NCBI GenBank assembly: GCA_024998705.1
Contig: JACOEF010000401.1
Coordinates: 1-15,042, forward strand
Length of the DNA stretch: 15,042 bases
Source of the DNA: Nitrospira sp.
Lineage (GTDB): Bacteria; Nitrospirota; Nitrospiria; Nitrospirales; Nitrospiraceae
Direction: 5' to 3'
Part shown: positions 1 through 9,242 of the stretch, in pieces
Position numbering within the stretch: the stretch's first letter is position 1
How the letters are laid out: every line of letters begins with the position of its first letter
The notes under the pieces: model-generated
What the model saw: only the letters and a program-made list of their open reading frames with translations
Told to the model about the DNA's origin: nothing
Database searches by the model: none
Translations under genes and position numbers: made by a program

Positions 1-223
1 CGGCGATGTGGTCGTCGTACAAAAACAGGATGTGGCTCGAAACGGCCAAACTGTAATTGCTCTTTTGAACGGCGAGGCCACGATCAAGACGTATCATCGC
101 AAAGCCGGCGTGATTGAATTGCACCCGGCCAATGAAGCCATGACACCCATCCTGGTGCACGAAACCGACAGCTTCCATATCGAGGGCATTGTCGTCGGCG
201 TGATCCGGCATCTGAAACGCTAG
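1..223 (+). CDS. lexA: LexA repressor, C-terminal fragment (5' end outside window)
   Basis: This is the end of the S24-type autoprotease domain of LexA, the SOS repressor that cleaves itself when RecA filaments form on damaged DNA. The reading frame is open from base 2, so the gene starts upstream of the window. The stretch VARNGQTVIALLNGEATIK matches the LexA segment that carries the catalytic lysine; that lysine (of TIK) is encoded at 86-88. The family ending FHIEGIVVGVIRHLKR is also clear. The catalytic serine and the DNA-binding domain lie outside the window. The ImuB-like gene starts 31 bases after the stop codon on the same strand, as in known lexA-imuB-dnaE2 cassettes, so this LexA probably controls the cassette. 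Its operator should lie upstream and cannot be seen here. Confidence 0.9.
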   Translation, partial: GDVVVVQKQDVARNGQTVIALLNGEATIKTYHRKAGVIELHPANEAMTPILVHETDSFHIEGIVVGVIRHLKR

Positions 224-254
224 GTGCGCGCATCAGACCGCGTGAGCGAATGCC

Positions 255-1439
255 ATGGATCGTCAGATTGTCTGCTTTGCCATCCCCTCTCTGGAAATCG
301 CACTGGCGCGGTTAAGGCATCCATCACTCCAGACGCGTCCGCTCGCGGTCGCCACGGTCGATAGTCCTCGTGCGCTTCTCCATGAGGTCTCTCCTGAGGC
401 TGAACGAGACGGCCTCCACGTCGGCATGCTACTCGACCGGGCGCGCCGCCTCTGCCCGTCCCTGCATGTCAGTCCCCCGAATCCCCATCAGGTTGCCACG
501 GCCAACCATTCGATCCTCGGTGTCATTCAGCGGTATGCCCCGACCTGGGAACCCTTTCTCCCCTGGTCTCTCCTGATGGACCTCACCGGTACCACACGCC
601 TCTTTGGGTCAACCTGTGATGTGATGGCCAAGATCCAGGCGGAGGTGCTCACGCAGTGTCACCTCGAAGGCGTGGCCGGCGTGGGCACCAATAAACTCGT
701 CGCACAGACAGCCGCGACGTTGGTGGAACCCTCCGAACTCTACGATGTCCGCTCGGGATCGGAACGCCTGTTCATGTCTCCCCTTTCGATTCGAGCCTTG
801 CCCGGCGTACATCGGCCCTGCATGCGCACGGTGCTGAAGCGATTGGATGATCTCAATTTGCGTTCCCTGGGAGATGTGGCGGACAGCCCGCTCGACGCCC
901 TCGAAGTAGCACTGGGCACCTATGCCGGACAACTGTCTCGATGGGCGCAGGGCATCGACCCAACGCCGGTTCGTCCGCCGGTCGCCCATCCGGTCCTGAA
1001 CGACACCACCACCCTCAACCCCGATGAGGTAGACGATGCGCGGCTCCAGGGTCGGCTCGCAAATAGCCTACAACGACTCTGTCGCACCCTCCGCAGCCAG
1101 CGCCGGATGTGTGGCGGACTCGCCTTGACCCTTCGCCACAGCGATCAACGCGAGGTGACAACAAAGACGCGGGTGATCCCGGACACCTGCTGGGAGATCG
1201 ATCTCTCCGGCCTGCTCCAGGGGCTCTTTCAACGCGCCTTCCGGCGGCGTATCCGTCTTCGGGTGATGACGGTCACTTTAACCGACCTCACCGGCTTTGC
1301 CGAACAGGGCTCGCTGTTCGAGGAACGGCCGCCGGAGGAGCAACGGGTTCGCGACCGGAGCCGGCGTCTTGCCGTCGCCCTCGATCACCTGCATCAGCGG
1401 TTCGGCGAACAGGCGATTCGTTATGGGAGGGCACAGTGA
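255..1439 (+). CDS. imuB: ImuB-like, catalytically inactive Y-family DNA polymerase homologue
   Basis: This 394-residue protein has Y-family polymerase architecture. The palm region is at the N-terminus (VCFAIPSLEIAL, residues 6-17), the motif LMDLTGTTRLFG is at 107-118, helix-hairpin-helix-like thumb sequence lies around 180-215, a little-finger region spans about 245-345, and the family ending LHQRFGEQAIRYG is at 379-391. The acidic residues that bind metal in Pol IV (D8, D103, E104) are absent: the first strand reads CFAIPS, and SLDE is replaced by LPWS (102-105). Loss of these residues is a known property of ImuB, which acts as an adaptor rather than a polymerase. QGSLF (351-355) fits the Qxx-L-F beta-clamp binding consensus. 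The protein ends about 40 residues later, so the long C-terminal tail of classical ImuB, where ImuA binds, is missing. Residue 255 is the first in-frame start after a stop at 243; its ribosome site is weak. An inactive DinB/UmuC paralogue of another kind is the alternative. Confidence 0.82.
   Translation: MDRQIVCFAIPSLEIALARLRHPSLQTRPLAVATVDSPRALLHEVSPEAERDGLHVGMLLDRARRLCPSLHVSPPNPHQVATANHSILGVIQRYAPTWEPFLPWSLLMDLTGTTRLFGSTCDVMAKIQAEVLTQCHLEGVAGVGTNKLVAQTAATLVEPSELYDVRSGSERLFMSPLSIRALPGVHRPCMRTVLKRLDDLNLRSLGDVADSPLDALEVALGTYAGQLSRWAQGIDPTPVRPPVAHPVLNDTTTLNPDEVDDARLQGRLANSLQRLCRTLRSQRRMCGGLALTLRHSDQREVTTKTRVIPDTCWEIDLSGLLQGLFQRAFRRRIRLRVMTVTLTDLTGFAEQGSLFEERPPEEQRVRDRSRRLAVALDHLHQRFGEQAIRYGRAQ
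1425..1430 (+). promoter_or_regulatory. Shine-Dalgarno site of dnaE2, inside the imuB end
   Basis: GGGAGG lies 9 bases before the ATG at 1440 and within the last codons of imuB. The imuB stop (1437-1439) directly abuts the dnaE2 ATG, so dnaE2 has its own strong ribosome site and is probably also translationally coupled to imuB. Confidence 0.75.
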
Positions 1440-4400
1440 ATGTCGTCCGCCTTCGTGCATCTCCACACCCATTCATCCTATTCGCCCATGTGGGGCATCC
1501 CCACGCTTGAAGCCCTCTGCGAGGCCGCTCACACACAACGGCAGGACAGGCTTGCCCTCACCGATACCAATGGTCTGTATGGAGCCATCCGATTTCTGGA
1601 GGTCGCGAAGCAGACGGGTCTGAAACCGATCCTCGGGGCCGAACTCATACATCAGGCGAACCGGGCGGTGCTGCTGGCCAAAACGCCGGCCGGTTATGCG
1701 AATCTCTGCCGTCTTCTATCCGCTCGTCACGAGGAAAGCGCCTTCGATTTCATCGCGGCCGTAGCACGTTATCGAGCCGGGCTGATCATTCTGTCCGACG
1801 ACCTGTCAGCGCTAAGAGCCTGGCGCAAAGACTCTCCGGAAGATGTGTATGTCGAACTCACGCCAGGATCAGACATCCAGAAGGCTCTCACGTTCAGCCG
1901 AGGCAACGGGCTGCCGCCGGTGGCCACCACCCGCGCCGCATTTCTTTCTCCCGCCGATTTCGAGACACATCGTCTGCTGCGCGCCATTGCCGACAACACG
2001 ACATTGTCCCGGCTTCGGCCGGAGCGCTGTTGTGCACCATCTCACTGGCTCATGCCGCCGACAGTCATTGCGCGATATCTGCCGCATGTACCGGAAGCGC
2101 TGACAAACAGCCGGCGCATTGCTGACGACTGTTTCACCGACTGGACCTTCAAAGAAACGATCTTCCCCTCGTTCCGCCAGTTTTCGGCAGAAGCCGCATG
2201 TGAATCGTTACGAACGAAGACCTATGAGGGCGCACAGCGGCGTTATGGCGCGCTCTCCAAGACGGTACGGCAGCGGATCGAAGCAGAGTTAGCGGTCATT
2301 CGAGACAAACGTTATGCCGACTACTTTCTGGTGGTCGAGGAAATTGTCCGGCAAGCGCCTCGTACCTGCGGGCGAGGGTCCGCGGCCGCCTCGATCGTCT
2401 CTTATTGTCTCGGCATCACCCATGTCGATACGATTCGGCATAATCTGCTGTTCGAGCGTTTCCTGAACCCCGGCCGGCATGACCCGCCGGATATCGACAT
2501 CGACTTTCCATGGGACGAACGTCCGAAAATTCTCGAATGGGTTTTTGCGCGATACGGCGCGAAACAGGCGGCCATGGTCGCCAATCAAAATACCCTGGCC
2601 GCGCGCGCAGCCATGCGCGAGATCGCCAAGGTCTACGGCCTCCCGGCCGCTGAGATCGGCAAGGCGCTGGATCTGCTCCACCGGCGCGCCGATTTCGTCG
2701 ACGTGACCGCGGATTCGACCTTGCGAACCTGGGCAAGCGAAGTCTGTCGCGCTCTACAATTGCGCCCACCCTGGCCGGACATTCTCTTCCGGGCCGGACA
2801 ACTGCAGGGACACTTCCGCCATCTCGGCCTCCACCCAGGCGGCGTGGTCTTGGTCCCGGACGAGATCCGCCGGTATGTTCCGGTAGAAACCTCTGCGTCC
2901 GGCTGGCCTGTCATTCAATGGGAGAAGGACCAGGCCGAAGATGCGGGGCTGGTCAAAATCGACCTACTCGGCAATCGTTCTCTCGCCGTTATTCGTGATA
3001 CCCTGACCGCTATCCAGCACAACACCGGCCGCCTGATCGATTACGCGCTCTGGGATCCGATCAGCGATCCGGTCACGCAGGAAGTGATCCGCCTCGGAAA
3101 TACGATGGGCTGTTTCTATGTCGAGTCTCCGGCAACCAGACTCCTGCTCAAAAAACTGTGGACGACCATGCCGCAGGCACGCCGGGTCCGGGCGGATGTC
3201 TTTGAGTATCTGGTGGTCGTGTCGTCCATCATCCGTCCCGCCGCCAACGTCTATGCCGATGAGTTTGTCCGTCGATCCCATGGCCACCCCTACCGCTCAT
3301 GGCATCCCTTGCTGGATGAGGTCTTGGCCGAGACGCCCGGGATCATGGTCTACCAGGAAGATGTGATGAAGGTGGCGGTGGCCTTGGGCGGCTTCTCCGT
3401 GCACGACGGTGATCAACTGCGCAAGGTCCTCAGCAAGAGACACAAGGAACGGCAACTGCGAGATTATCAGCGACAGTTTTACGCCGGCGCGGCAGTCCGG
3501 CGTATCTCGCGACCGGTGGTGGACCACGTCTGGGCCATGATGATGAGCTTCGCCGGGTACAGTTTCTGTAAACCGCATTCCGCGAGCTACGCCCAGGTAT
3601 CCTTCAAATCGGCCTACCTGCGGGCCCATTATCCGGCCGAGTTCCTCGCCGCCGTCATCAGTAATCAAGGTGGGTATTATTCAGCCTTCGCCTATCTATC
3701 GGAGGGACGGCGCATGGGGCTCACGATCCTTCCACCGGACATCAACGCCAGCGACTGGGCCTATCGTGGATCGAGTCGGGCCGTCCGGGTCGGCCTGATG
3801 CAGATCAAAGCCCTGCGCAAAGAGTTCGCCCAGAGGATCGTCACGGAACGGCAAGAACAGGGCGCCTACCGCTCGCTACAGGATTTTCTCGACCGACTGA
3901 AACCTGAGATCGCCCAAGCCACGTTGCTCATCAAAGCGGGCTGCTTCGATGCCATTGCCGGAGAACTGACCCGACCGGCGCTGATCTGGAGACTCTTCGC
4001 CGCCCAGTCAGAGAAACCCATCGGGTATCTGCCGATTCCACCGGAATATTCGGCTCAACAGAAGCTCGGCCAGGAGCTGGAGTTGTTCGGCTTTCCTCTG
4101 AGCGGACATCCACTGGAACTCTTCACCGACGTGGTCGCTGGCCTGCCGCATCTCCCGGCACGGGACCTGGCACAGCATGTCGGAAAAGAAGTCACCCTTC
4201 TCGGCTGGATGGTGACCGAAAAAATCGTCTCCACGAAGAAAGGCGAGCCGATGGAGTTTGTCACCTTCGAAGACCAGACCAGTCTCTATGATGCGACCTT
4301 TTTTCCCAAGACCTACCGGCGATACTGCCACCTCCTCGCCTCAGATCAGGCCTACCTCGTCACCGGTGTGGTGGAAGAACATTTTGCGACCATAACGGTG

Positions 4401-4541
4401 ACGGTCACACGACTTCGCACCTTATCCGCTCCCGACACGGAGGACACCATCTCACTTGAGGAGGACGCGCCAGAACCGTACACTGAGCGACATGACACCT
4501 TCTCCCCTGATCCGCTTCGGCACCTCCACCTGGACCTATGA
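1440..4541 (+). CDS. dnaE2: Error-prone DNA polymerase DnaE2 (ImuC), alpha-subunit family
   Basis: This 1033-residue C-family polymerase would synthesise DNA across lesions during the SOS response, together with ImuB and the sliding clamp. A PHP domain begins at VHLHTHSSYS (residues 6-15). The polymerase core has GRGSAAASIVSYCLG (311-325), the active-site motif PDIDIDF (350-356; D353 and D355 correspond to E. coli DnaE D401 and D403), and VKIDLLGNRSL (505-515), where D509 corresponds to D555. YQEDVMKVA (638-646) and KPHSASYAQVS (711-721) are further family signatures. An OB fold follows at about 916-990 (VTLLGWMVTEKIV, FVTFEDQTSLYDATFF). The protein stops soon after the OB fold, so it lacks the tau-binding tail of the replicative enzyme, as expected for DnaE2. 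I see no convincing clamp-binding motif in front of ELFGFPLSGHP, which fits clamp recruitment through ImuB. The PHP metal site looks damaged (see findings). Confidence 0.9.
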   Translation: MSSAFVHLHTHSSYSPMWGIPTLEALCEAAHTQRQDRLALTDTNGLYGAIRFLEVAKQTGLKPILGAELIHQANRAVLLAKTPAGYANLCRLLSARHEESAFDFIAAVARYRAGLIILSDDLSALRAWRKDSPEDVYVELTPGSDIQKALTFSRGNGLPPVATTRAAFLSPADFETHRLLRAIADNTTLSRLRPERCCAPSHWLMPPTVIARYLPHVPEALTNSRRIADDCFTDWTFKETIFPSFRQFSAEAACESLRTKTYEGAQRRYGALSKTVRQRIEAELAVIRDKRYADYFLVVEEIVRQAPRTCGRGSAAASIVSYCLGITHVDTIRHNLLFERFLNPGRHDPPDIDIDFPWDERPKILEWVFARYGAKQAAMVANQNTLAARAAMREIAKVYGLPAAEIGKALDLLHRRADFVDVTADSTLRTWASEVCRALQLRPPWPDILFRAGQLQGHFRHLGLHPGGVVLVPDEIRRYVPVETSASGWPVIQWEKDQAEDAGLVKIDLLGNRSLAVIRDTLTAIQHNTGRLIDYALWDPISDPVTQEVIRLGNTMGCFYVESPATRLLLKKLWTTMPQARRVRADVFEYLVVVSSIIRPAANVYADEFVRRSHGHPYRSWHPLLDEVLAETPGIMVYQEDVMKVAVALGGFSVHDGDQLRKVLSKRHKERQLRDYQRQFYAGAAVRRISRPVVDHVWAMMMSFAGYSFCKPHSASYAQVSFKSAYLRAHYPAEFLAAVISNQGGYYSAFAYLSEGRRMGLTILPPDINASDWAYRGSSRAVRVGLMQIKALRKEFAQRIVTERQEQGAYRSLQDFLDRLKPEIAQATLLIKAGCFDAIAGELTRPALIWRLFAAQSEKPIGYLPIPPEYSAQQKLGQELELFGFPLSGHPLELFTDVVAGLPHLPARDLAQHVGKEVTLLGWMVTEKIVSTKKGEPMEFVTFEDQTSLYDATFFPKTYRRYCHLLASDQAYLVTGVVEEHFATITVTVTRLRTLSAPDTEDTISLEEDAPEPYTERHDTFSPDPLRHLHLDL

Positions 4542-5382
4542 AGGCTGGAAGGGGCAGATCTATACACGCACCTATACAAAAACCGGCTTCACTCGAGACT
4601 GTCTCGGGGAATACTGCCAGTACCGCTACAACGGCGAGCCACTCTTTCGCACCGTGGGGAACGATGCGACGTTTTACCGGCCTCCCACGGCCAACCAGCT
4701 CACGCGCTACCTGACGCAGATCCCGGAAGACTTTGAAATGTGCGCCAAGGTCTGGGAGGAAATTACCATCCCCACCTATGCCACACATCCTCGGTATGGA
4801 ATCAAAGCCGGACAGCGGAATCCAAACTTTCTGAACGCGGACGCCTTCCTCAAACTTGTCCTCCAGCCCTATCGCGATGCGCAATTTGGGCCGCACACCG
4901 GCCCATTCTTATTCGAGTTTCAACGCCACGGGCTGTCCATCGAGGAATTCTGCACAGGGTTGGACGGATTCTTTGCACGCCTCCCGAAAGACTTCCGGTA
5001 TGCCGTTGAAATCCGGAATGCGGGACTGTTGGGCCCTCAGTACCACGAGGTGCTCATCCGCCACGGCGTAGCGCATGTCTACAATCACTGGTCCTTCATG
5101 CCGTCTCTCGCCGAACAACATCAGCGAATGGGGACCTACACCGCACCGTTCAGCATATTTCGTCTCCAGACCCCGCTCAAGATGACTCATGAAGCGGCAA
5201 AGACACGCGCCGAACCCTACAACAGGATTGTGGGTGAGTTGCCGGAGATGCGACAGGACACGGTACGGCTCGTTCGAGAAGCCACCCGAGAAAATCGAAC
5301 CACCTATGTGCTGGTCAACAACCGGGCGGAAGGCAATGCGCCGCTGACGATTCAGGCCCTCGTCGATTCCCTCCGCGAGTGA
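4492..5382 (+). CDS. DUF72 (YecE-like) TIM-barrel protein
   Basis: This 296-residue protein belongs to the DUF72 family, whose biochemical role is not established. Recognisable family segments are the start IRFGTSTWTYEGWKG, then EPLFRTVGNDATFYRPPT, then FEMCAKVWEEITIP, then GPFLFEFQRHG, FRYAVEIRNAG, and the end TTYVLVNNRAEGNAPLTIQAL. I chose the ATG at 4492 because conserved sequence begins five residues later; a TTG at 4456 in the same frame would add 12 unconserved residues. The gene overlaps the end of dnaE2 by 50 bases in another frame and is probably the last gene of the lexA-imuB-dnaE2 operon. A GAGGAGGA stretch at 4457-4464 is too far upstream to serve the 4492 start. A link to DNA damage is suggested only by position. 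Confidence 0.85.
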   Translation: MTPSPLIRFGTSTWTYEGWKGQIYTRTYTKTGFTRDCLGEYCQYRYNGEPLFRTVGNDATFYRPPTANQLTRYLTQIPEDFEMCAKVWEEITIPTYATHPRYGIKAGQRNPNFLNADAFLKLVLQPYRDAQFGPHTGPFLFEFQRHGLSIEEFCTGLDGFFARLPKDFRYAVEIRNAGLLGPQYHEVLIRHGVAHVYNHWSFMPSLAEQHQRMGTYTAPFSIFRLQTPLKMTHEAAKTRAEPYNRIVGELPEMRQDTVRLVREATRENRTTYVLVNNRAEGNAPLTIQALVDSLRE

Positions 5383-5435
5383 GATGCCTCCGATCGCGAA
5401 ACAGCTCGCCCTTGCCGGGACGACTGTGTCATCGA

Positions 5436-5454
5436 CGGCGTTTGTCAGACGCCG
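5436..5454. other. Small hairpin between convergent genes
   Basis: CGGCGT (5436-5441) and ACGCCG (5449-5454) form a 6-bp stem with a 7-base loop. It lies between the ends of the DUF72 gene and nrdJ, next to a larger hairpin, and may help end transcription. There is no adjoining T-run. Confidence 0.35.
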
Positions 5455-5462
5455 AGCCAAAC

Positions 5463-5500
5463 AGCGAGGGGGATGCAGCCTCAGCTGCATCCACCTCGCT
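5463..5500. terminator. Long hairpin, candidate bidirectional terminator
   Basis: The arms AGCGAGGGGGATGCAGC (5463-5479) and GCTGCATCCACCTCGCT (5484-5500) pair over 17 positions with one mismatch (5470 against 5493) and a CTCA loop. The hairpin sits between the convergent ends of the DUF72 gene and nrdJ, where a shared terminator is expected. Neither side has a clear T-run, so it is not a textbook intrinsic terminator; it could also be a repeated intergenic palindrome. Confidence 0.55.
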
Positions 5501-5533
5501 TCAGGCCCACGCGACGTAGGTTGTCCTAGGATG

Positions 5534-8500
5534 CTACGAGCAGCCGCTGGTCTCTCCGCAGCTCATGCACTTCAGGCAGGTGCCGTTGCGTACCAGCGTG
5601 AACTGTTTGCAATTCTGGCAAGGATCACCTTCGTAGCCTTTTTCCTTCGCCTCTTGGCGCACCGAGGTGACGGTGACGGTCTCTCGCTTGAGTTCCACCT
5701 TATGCGCGACGCTGCCGCTGCCCGGTCTGTGGCTATGGCCGTTGCCGCCGTTCATTCCGTTCCGCCGCACAGGCAGATGTTCGGTGAGGATCGACGACTT
5801 GGCGAGCGCGGTCATGTCCGCCTCTTCATCCACACATTCCGGATCCTGCTCATCCTTCTTCATCGAATCCATGCGCAGGTCCTCTTCACGCACCTGTGAG
5901 AGATCGGTCCGTTCCAGGTACGTGATCGCGAGTTCACGGAAGATGTAGTCGATGATCGACGTCGCCATCTTGATACGATCGTTCAGTTTCACCGGCCCGT
6001 TCGGCTCGAAGCGCGTGAACACAAAGGCTTCGACGAACTCCTCCAGCGGCACGCCATGCTGCAAACCGAGCGAAATGGCGATGGCGAAGTTGTTCATCAA
6101 GCTGCGGAAGGCGGCCCCTTCCTTGTGCATGTCGAGGAAAATTTCGCCGAGCGTCCCGTCCTCATATTCACCGGTGCGAAGATAGAGTTTGTGCCCGCCG
6201 ATAATGGCCTTCTGCGTGTACCCGCTGCGTCGCGCAGGAAGCGACCGCCGCTTATGGAGGTAGCGCACCAACACGCGTTCGGCCACTTTCTCAGCCACGG
6301 TCATGACGCTGGGCGACGCGTCCGCGCCCTTGCCGCTGTCGGACGAGGCATTGAGCGGTTGGCTCAGCTTCGACCCGTCGCGATAGAGGGCGACGGCCTT
6401 GACCATGCTCTTCCATGCGAACAAATACGCCGCCTTCACATCGTCCAGCGTGGCATCGGCCGGCATATTGATCGTCTTGCTGATCGCGCCGCTGATGAAC
6501 GGTTGCGCCGCCGCCATCATGCGGATATGTGCATCGACGGCGATGTACCGCTGACCGATCCGTCCGCAACGATTGGCACAATCGAAAATCGGCAAGTGCT
6601 CAAGCTTGAGATGGGGCGCACCCTCGACCGTCATGGTGCCGCAGCAATAATCGTTCGCGGCCGCCACCTCTTCCTGGGTAAAGCCCAGATGCTTGAGCAT
6701 ATTAAATGTCGGGTCCGCCAGCTGCGCCTCGCTGATGCCGAGATTCTGCCGGCAGAAGTCTTCGCCCAGCGTATATTTATTAAAGACAAACTGAATTTCG
6801 AACGCCTGCGCCAACGATGCTTCCAGCCGCTCCAGCCCCGCATCGTCGAAACCCTTTTGGCGCAACACTTCGTGATTGATGAAGGGCGCGCCTTGTAAGG
6901 TTTGATGTCCCGCGCAATAGGCTCCGATGTCCCGGATCTGGGCATCGGTGTACCCGAGCGCCTGCAAGGCCGGCGGCAAACTCTGGTTGATGATCTTGAA
7001 GTACCCGCCGCCCGCCAGTTTCTTGAACTTGACCAGGGCGAAATCCGGTTCGATGCCGGTGGTGTCGCAATCCATGACCAGTCCGATGGTGCCGGTCGGG
7101 GCGATGACGGTCACCTGCGCGTTGCGGAATCCATAGGCCGTGCCCAATTCCAAGGCACGATCCCAGGCACGCCGGGCCGCAAGCAACATGGCCGGCGGAC
7201 AATGTTCCGGCTGAATCGATGTCGGCAGAATCGTCAGGCCTTCATACTCCTCATGCGTCGAGCTGTATGCCGCCCGTCGGTGATTCCGGATAACGCGCAA
7301 CATCGATTCGCGGTTCCGATTGTAGCCGGGGAACGGGCCGATCTCCGCCGCCATTTCCGCCGACGTCGCGTAGGACTCGCCGGTCATGATCGCCGTGATC
7401 GCACCGCAGATCGCCGTCGCCTTCGGTGAATCGTAGGGTATGCTCTGCTTCATGAGAATGGTGCCGAGGTTGGCATACCCCAATCCCAGCGTCCGATACT
7501 CATAACTCTTCTGCGCGATCGCGCGGCTGGGGAACGAGGCCATCAATACGCTGATTTCCAGCGCTACGGTCCACAAGCGTACCGCGTGGCGGAACGAGTC
7601 CAGGTCGAACTCCCCTTCCACATTAAAAAACTTGGACAGGTTCAACGACGCAAGATTGCAGGCCGTGTCGTCCAGGAACATGTATTCGGAACAGGGATTG
7701 GAGGCGTTGATCCGCCCGTCTTCCGGACAGGTGTGCCACTCATTGATCGTCGTATCGTACTGGGTTCCGGGATCGGCGCAGATCCAGGCCGCCCAGGCGA
7801 TTTTGTCCCAGAGGTCCCGGGCCTTGACCGTCTTGCTGATCTTCCCATCGATCCGGCGCCGCAATTCCCAATTGCCGTCCCGCTCCAATGCGTCGAAGAA
7901 GCCGTTCGGGATACGCACGCCGTTGTTGGAGTTTTGCCCCGAGACCGTCTGGTAGGCCTTGCCGTCCCAGTTGGTGTCGTATTCATGGAACACAAAATGG
8001 GTGTAGCCCTGCTTCGCATAATCGAACATGCGATGGATATAGGCCTCCGGCACCATATCGCGCCGTGCCGCCGTCACGGCATCCCGCAGCAACTGGTTTT
8101 TCTTCATGTCCAGTTCGACCTGGCCCAATCCCTGCGCATCGACCAACAGGCAGGCCTTGAGCACGGCATTCAGCCGTTGCGCGCAAATCTTGGAGCCGGT
8201 GACCATGGCGGCCACCTTCTGCTCTTCAACCACTTTCCAGTCGATGAACTCTTCGATATCCGGATGGTCGAGGTCCAGGCAGACCATCTTGGCTGCGCGC
8301 CTGGTCGTTCCGCCGGACTTGATGGCCCCGGCCGCGCGATCACCGATCTTCAGGAACGACATGAGGCCGGACGAGCGGCCGCCGCCCGACAACGATTCAC
8401 CGTCGCCGCGTAACCGCGAGAAGTTGGTCCCGGTGCCGGACCCGTACTTGAAGAGCCGCGCCTCACGGACCCAGAGGTCCATGATGCCGTTCTCGTTCAC

Positions 8501-9076
8501 CAGGTCGTCTTCGATCGATTGGATAAAGCAGGCATGCGGCTGCGGATGCTCAAAGGCATTGGTCGCCCGAACCACCTCACCCAGCTTCGGATCGACATAG
8601 AAATGTCCCTGCGCCGGCCCCGAGAGCCCGTAGGCATAGTGCAGCCCCGTATTGAACCACTGGGGGCTGTTGGGGGCGGCCATTTGGTAGGCCAGCATGT
8701 AGCACATCTCGTCGTAGAACGCGGTCGCATCGTCCGGCGTTTTGAAATAACCGTGGTTTTTGCCCCAGAAGGTCCAGCAACCGGCCATCCGGTTGAACAC
8801 CTGACGGGAGTCGCGCTCCCCGCCCAGCACGGGCTTGCCTGCGGCGTCCACCACCGGCGTGCCGTCTTCATGGACTTGCGGGACTCCGGCCTTCCGGAAG
8901 TACTTTTGCGCCAGAATATCGATCGCCAGCTGCGTCCAATGTTCCGGGATATCGATATGGTCTAATTTAAACACGGTCGATCCGTCGGGATTGCGGATCT
9001 CCGAGGAACGTTTTACGAACGCAAGACCCTCATAGGGGCTCTGCCCACGCTTGGTGAATCTTCGTTCAATCCTCAC
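5534..9076 (-). CDS. nrdJ: Adenosylcobalamin-dependent (class II) ribonucleotide reductase
   Basis: The 1180-residue enzyme reduces ribonucleotides to deoxyribonucleotides using a cobalamin-derived radical, without needing oxygen or a second radical subunit. Counting from the GTG start, NSPQWFNTG is at 136-144, HACFIQS at 181-187 (first redox cysteine, C183) and [10 protein letters not shown] at 214-223. The active-site motif NPCSEYMF is at 460-467 (N460, C462, E464), followed by [10 protein letters not shown] (472-481, second redox cysteine C473). The phosphate-binding region [21 protein letters not shown] starts near 659. A TSCPD-type domain lies at about 961-1025. After a Gly/His/Asn-rich linker, the end carries paired cysteines ([13 protein letters not shown]) that look like a zinc ribbon with a terminal redox pair. 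No ATP-cone is evident at the N-terminus. The start was set by the ribosome site: an ATG at 9103 adds 9 residues but leaves a strong site inside the gene. Confidence 0.93.
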   Translation of the reverse strand: MRIERRFTKRGQSPYEGLAFVKRSSEIRNPDGSTVFKLDHIDIPEHWTQLAIDILAQKYFRKAGVPQVHEDGTPVVDAAGKPVLGGERDSRQVFNRMAGCWTFWGKNHGYFKTPDDATAFYDEMCYMLAYQMAAPNSPQWFNTGLHYAYGLSGPAQGHFYVDPKLGEVVRATNAFEHPQPHACFIQSIEDDLVNENGIMDLWVREARLFKYGSGTGTNFSRLRGDGESLSGGGRSSGLMSFLKIGDRAAGAIKSGGTTRRAAKMVCLDLDHPDIEEFIDWKVVEEQKVAAMVTGSKICAQRLNAVLKACLLVDAQGLGQVELDMKKNQLLRDAVTAARRDMVPEAYIHRMFDYAKQGYTHFVFHEYDTNWDGKAYQTVSGQNSNNGVRIPNGFFDALERDGNWELRRRIDGKISKTVKARDLWDKIAWAAWICADPGTQYDTTINEWHTCPEDGRINASNPCSEYMFLDDTACNLASLNLSKFFNVEGEFDLDSFRHAVRLWTVALEISVLMASFPSRAIAQKSYEYRTLGLGYANLGTILMKQSIPYDSPKATAICGAITAIMTGESYATSAEMAAEIGPFPGYNRNRESMLRVIRNHRRAAYSSTHEEYEGLTILPTSIQPEHCPPAMLLAARRAWDRALELGTAYGFRNAQVTVIAPTGTIGLVMDCDTTGIEPDFALVKFKKLAGGGYFKIINQSLPPALQALGYTDAQIRDIGAYCAGHQTLQGAPFINHEVLRQKGFDDAGLERLEASLAQAFEIQFVFNKYTLGEDFCRQNLGISEAQLADPTFNMLKHLGFTQEEVAAANDYCCGTMTVEGAPHLKLEHLPIFDCANRCGRIGQRYIAVDAHIRMMAAAQPFISGAISKTINMPADATLDDVKAAYLFAWKSMVKAVALYRDGSKLSQPLNASSDSGKGADASPSVMTVAEKVAERVLVRYLHKRRSLPARRSGYTQKAIIGGHKLYLRTGEYEDGTLGEIFLDMHKEGAAFRSLMNNFAIAISLGLQHGVPLEEFVEAFVFTRFEPNGPVKLNDRIKMATSIIDYIFRELAITYLERTDLSQVREEDLRMDSMKKDEQDPECVDEEADMTALAKSSILTEHLPVRRNGMNGGNGHSHRPGSGSVAHKVELKRETVTVTSVRQEAKEKGYEGDPCQNCKQFTLVRNGTCLKCMSCGETSGCS

Positions 9077-9080
9077 TGAT

Positions 9081-9088
9081 TCCTCCTT
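9081..9088 (-). promoter_or_regulatory. Shine-Dalgarno site that fixes the nrdJ GTG start
   Basis: On the minus strand AAGGAGGA is followed by ATCA and then GTG at 9076-9074. This is near the ideal ribosome site and supports GTG rather than the upstream ATG at 9103-9101. The resulting start, (M)[16 protein letters not shown], resembles the usual beginning of NrdJ proteins. Confidence 0.8.
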
Positions 9089-9209
9089 CAGCAGATGCGT
9101 CACGTTCGGTGCAAAGAACGGTCGGCCATGATGTATCGGGGTGTGATGGGAAAAGAGGGTTAAGCATCGGAGTCAATCTCCTCCAAAACCTCTTCCATAA
9201 CCGCATTGA

Positions 9210-9225
9210 CTACTAGATATAGTGA
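9210..9225 (-). promoter_or_regulatory. NrdR box 1 (promoter-proximal)
   Basis: The plus-strand sequence CTACTAGATATAGTGA matches 13 of 16 positions of the NrdR box consensus acaCwAtATaTwGtgt, including the central ATAT and the flanking C and G. NrdR is the zinc-finger/ATP-cone repressor of ribonucleotide reductase genes. The box covers the candidate -10 element of nrdJ. Confidence 0.7.
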
Positions 9226-9242
9226 TCCCTATTTTTTGTCAA
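9216..9242 (-). promoter_or_regulatory. Candidate sigma-70 promoter of nrdJ
   Basis: On the minus strand a perfect -35 TTGACA (9242-9237) is followed after 15 bases by TATATC (9221-9216) as a -10 element. The spacing is a little short, so the exact -10 hexamer is uncertain. The -35 overlaps the distal NrdR box and the -10 lies within the proximal one, as expected for a repressed nrd promoter. Transcription would start about 130 bases before the GTG. Confidence 0.55.

Noticed and set aside
4456..4491. TTG at 4456 as the start of the DUF72 gene
   Set aside because: It would add 12 residues unlike the family, and the GAGGAGGA there overlaps the codon rather than preceding it.
6056..6898. Long plus-strand open frame inside nrdJ
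   Set aside because: It is the antisense shadow of a strongly conserved nrdJ region, has no family signature and lacks a ribosome site.
9089..9209. Cobalamin riboswitch in the nrdJ leader
   Set aside because: No B12-box-like sequence was found and the leader is short for this riboswitch class; NrdR-like boxes explain regulation better.
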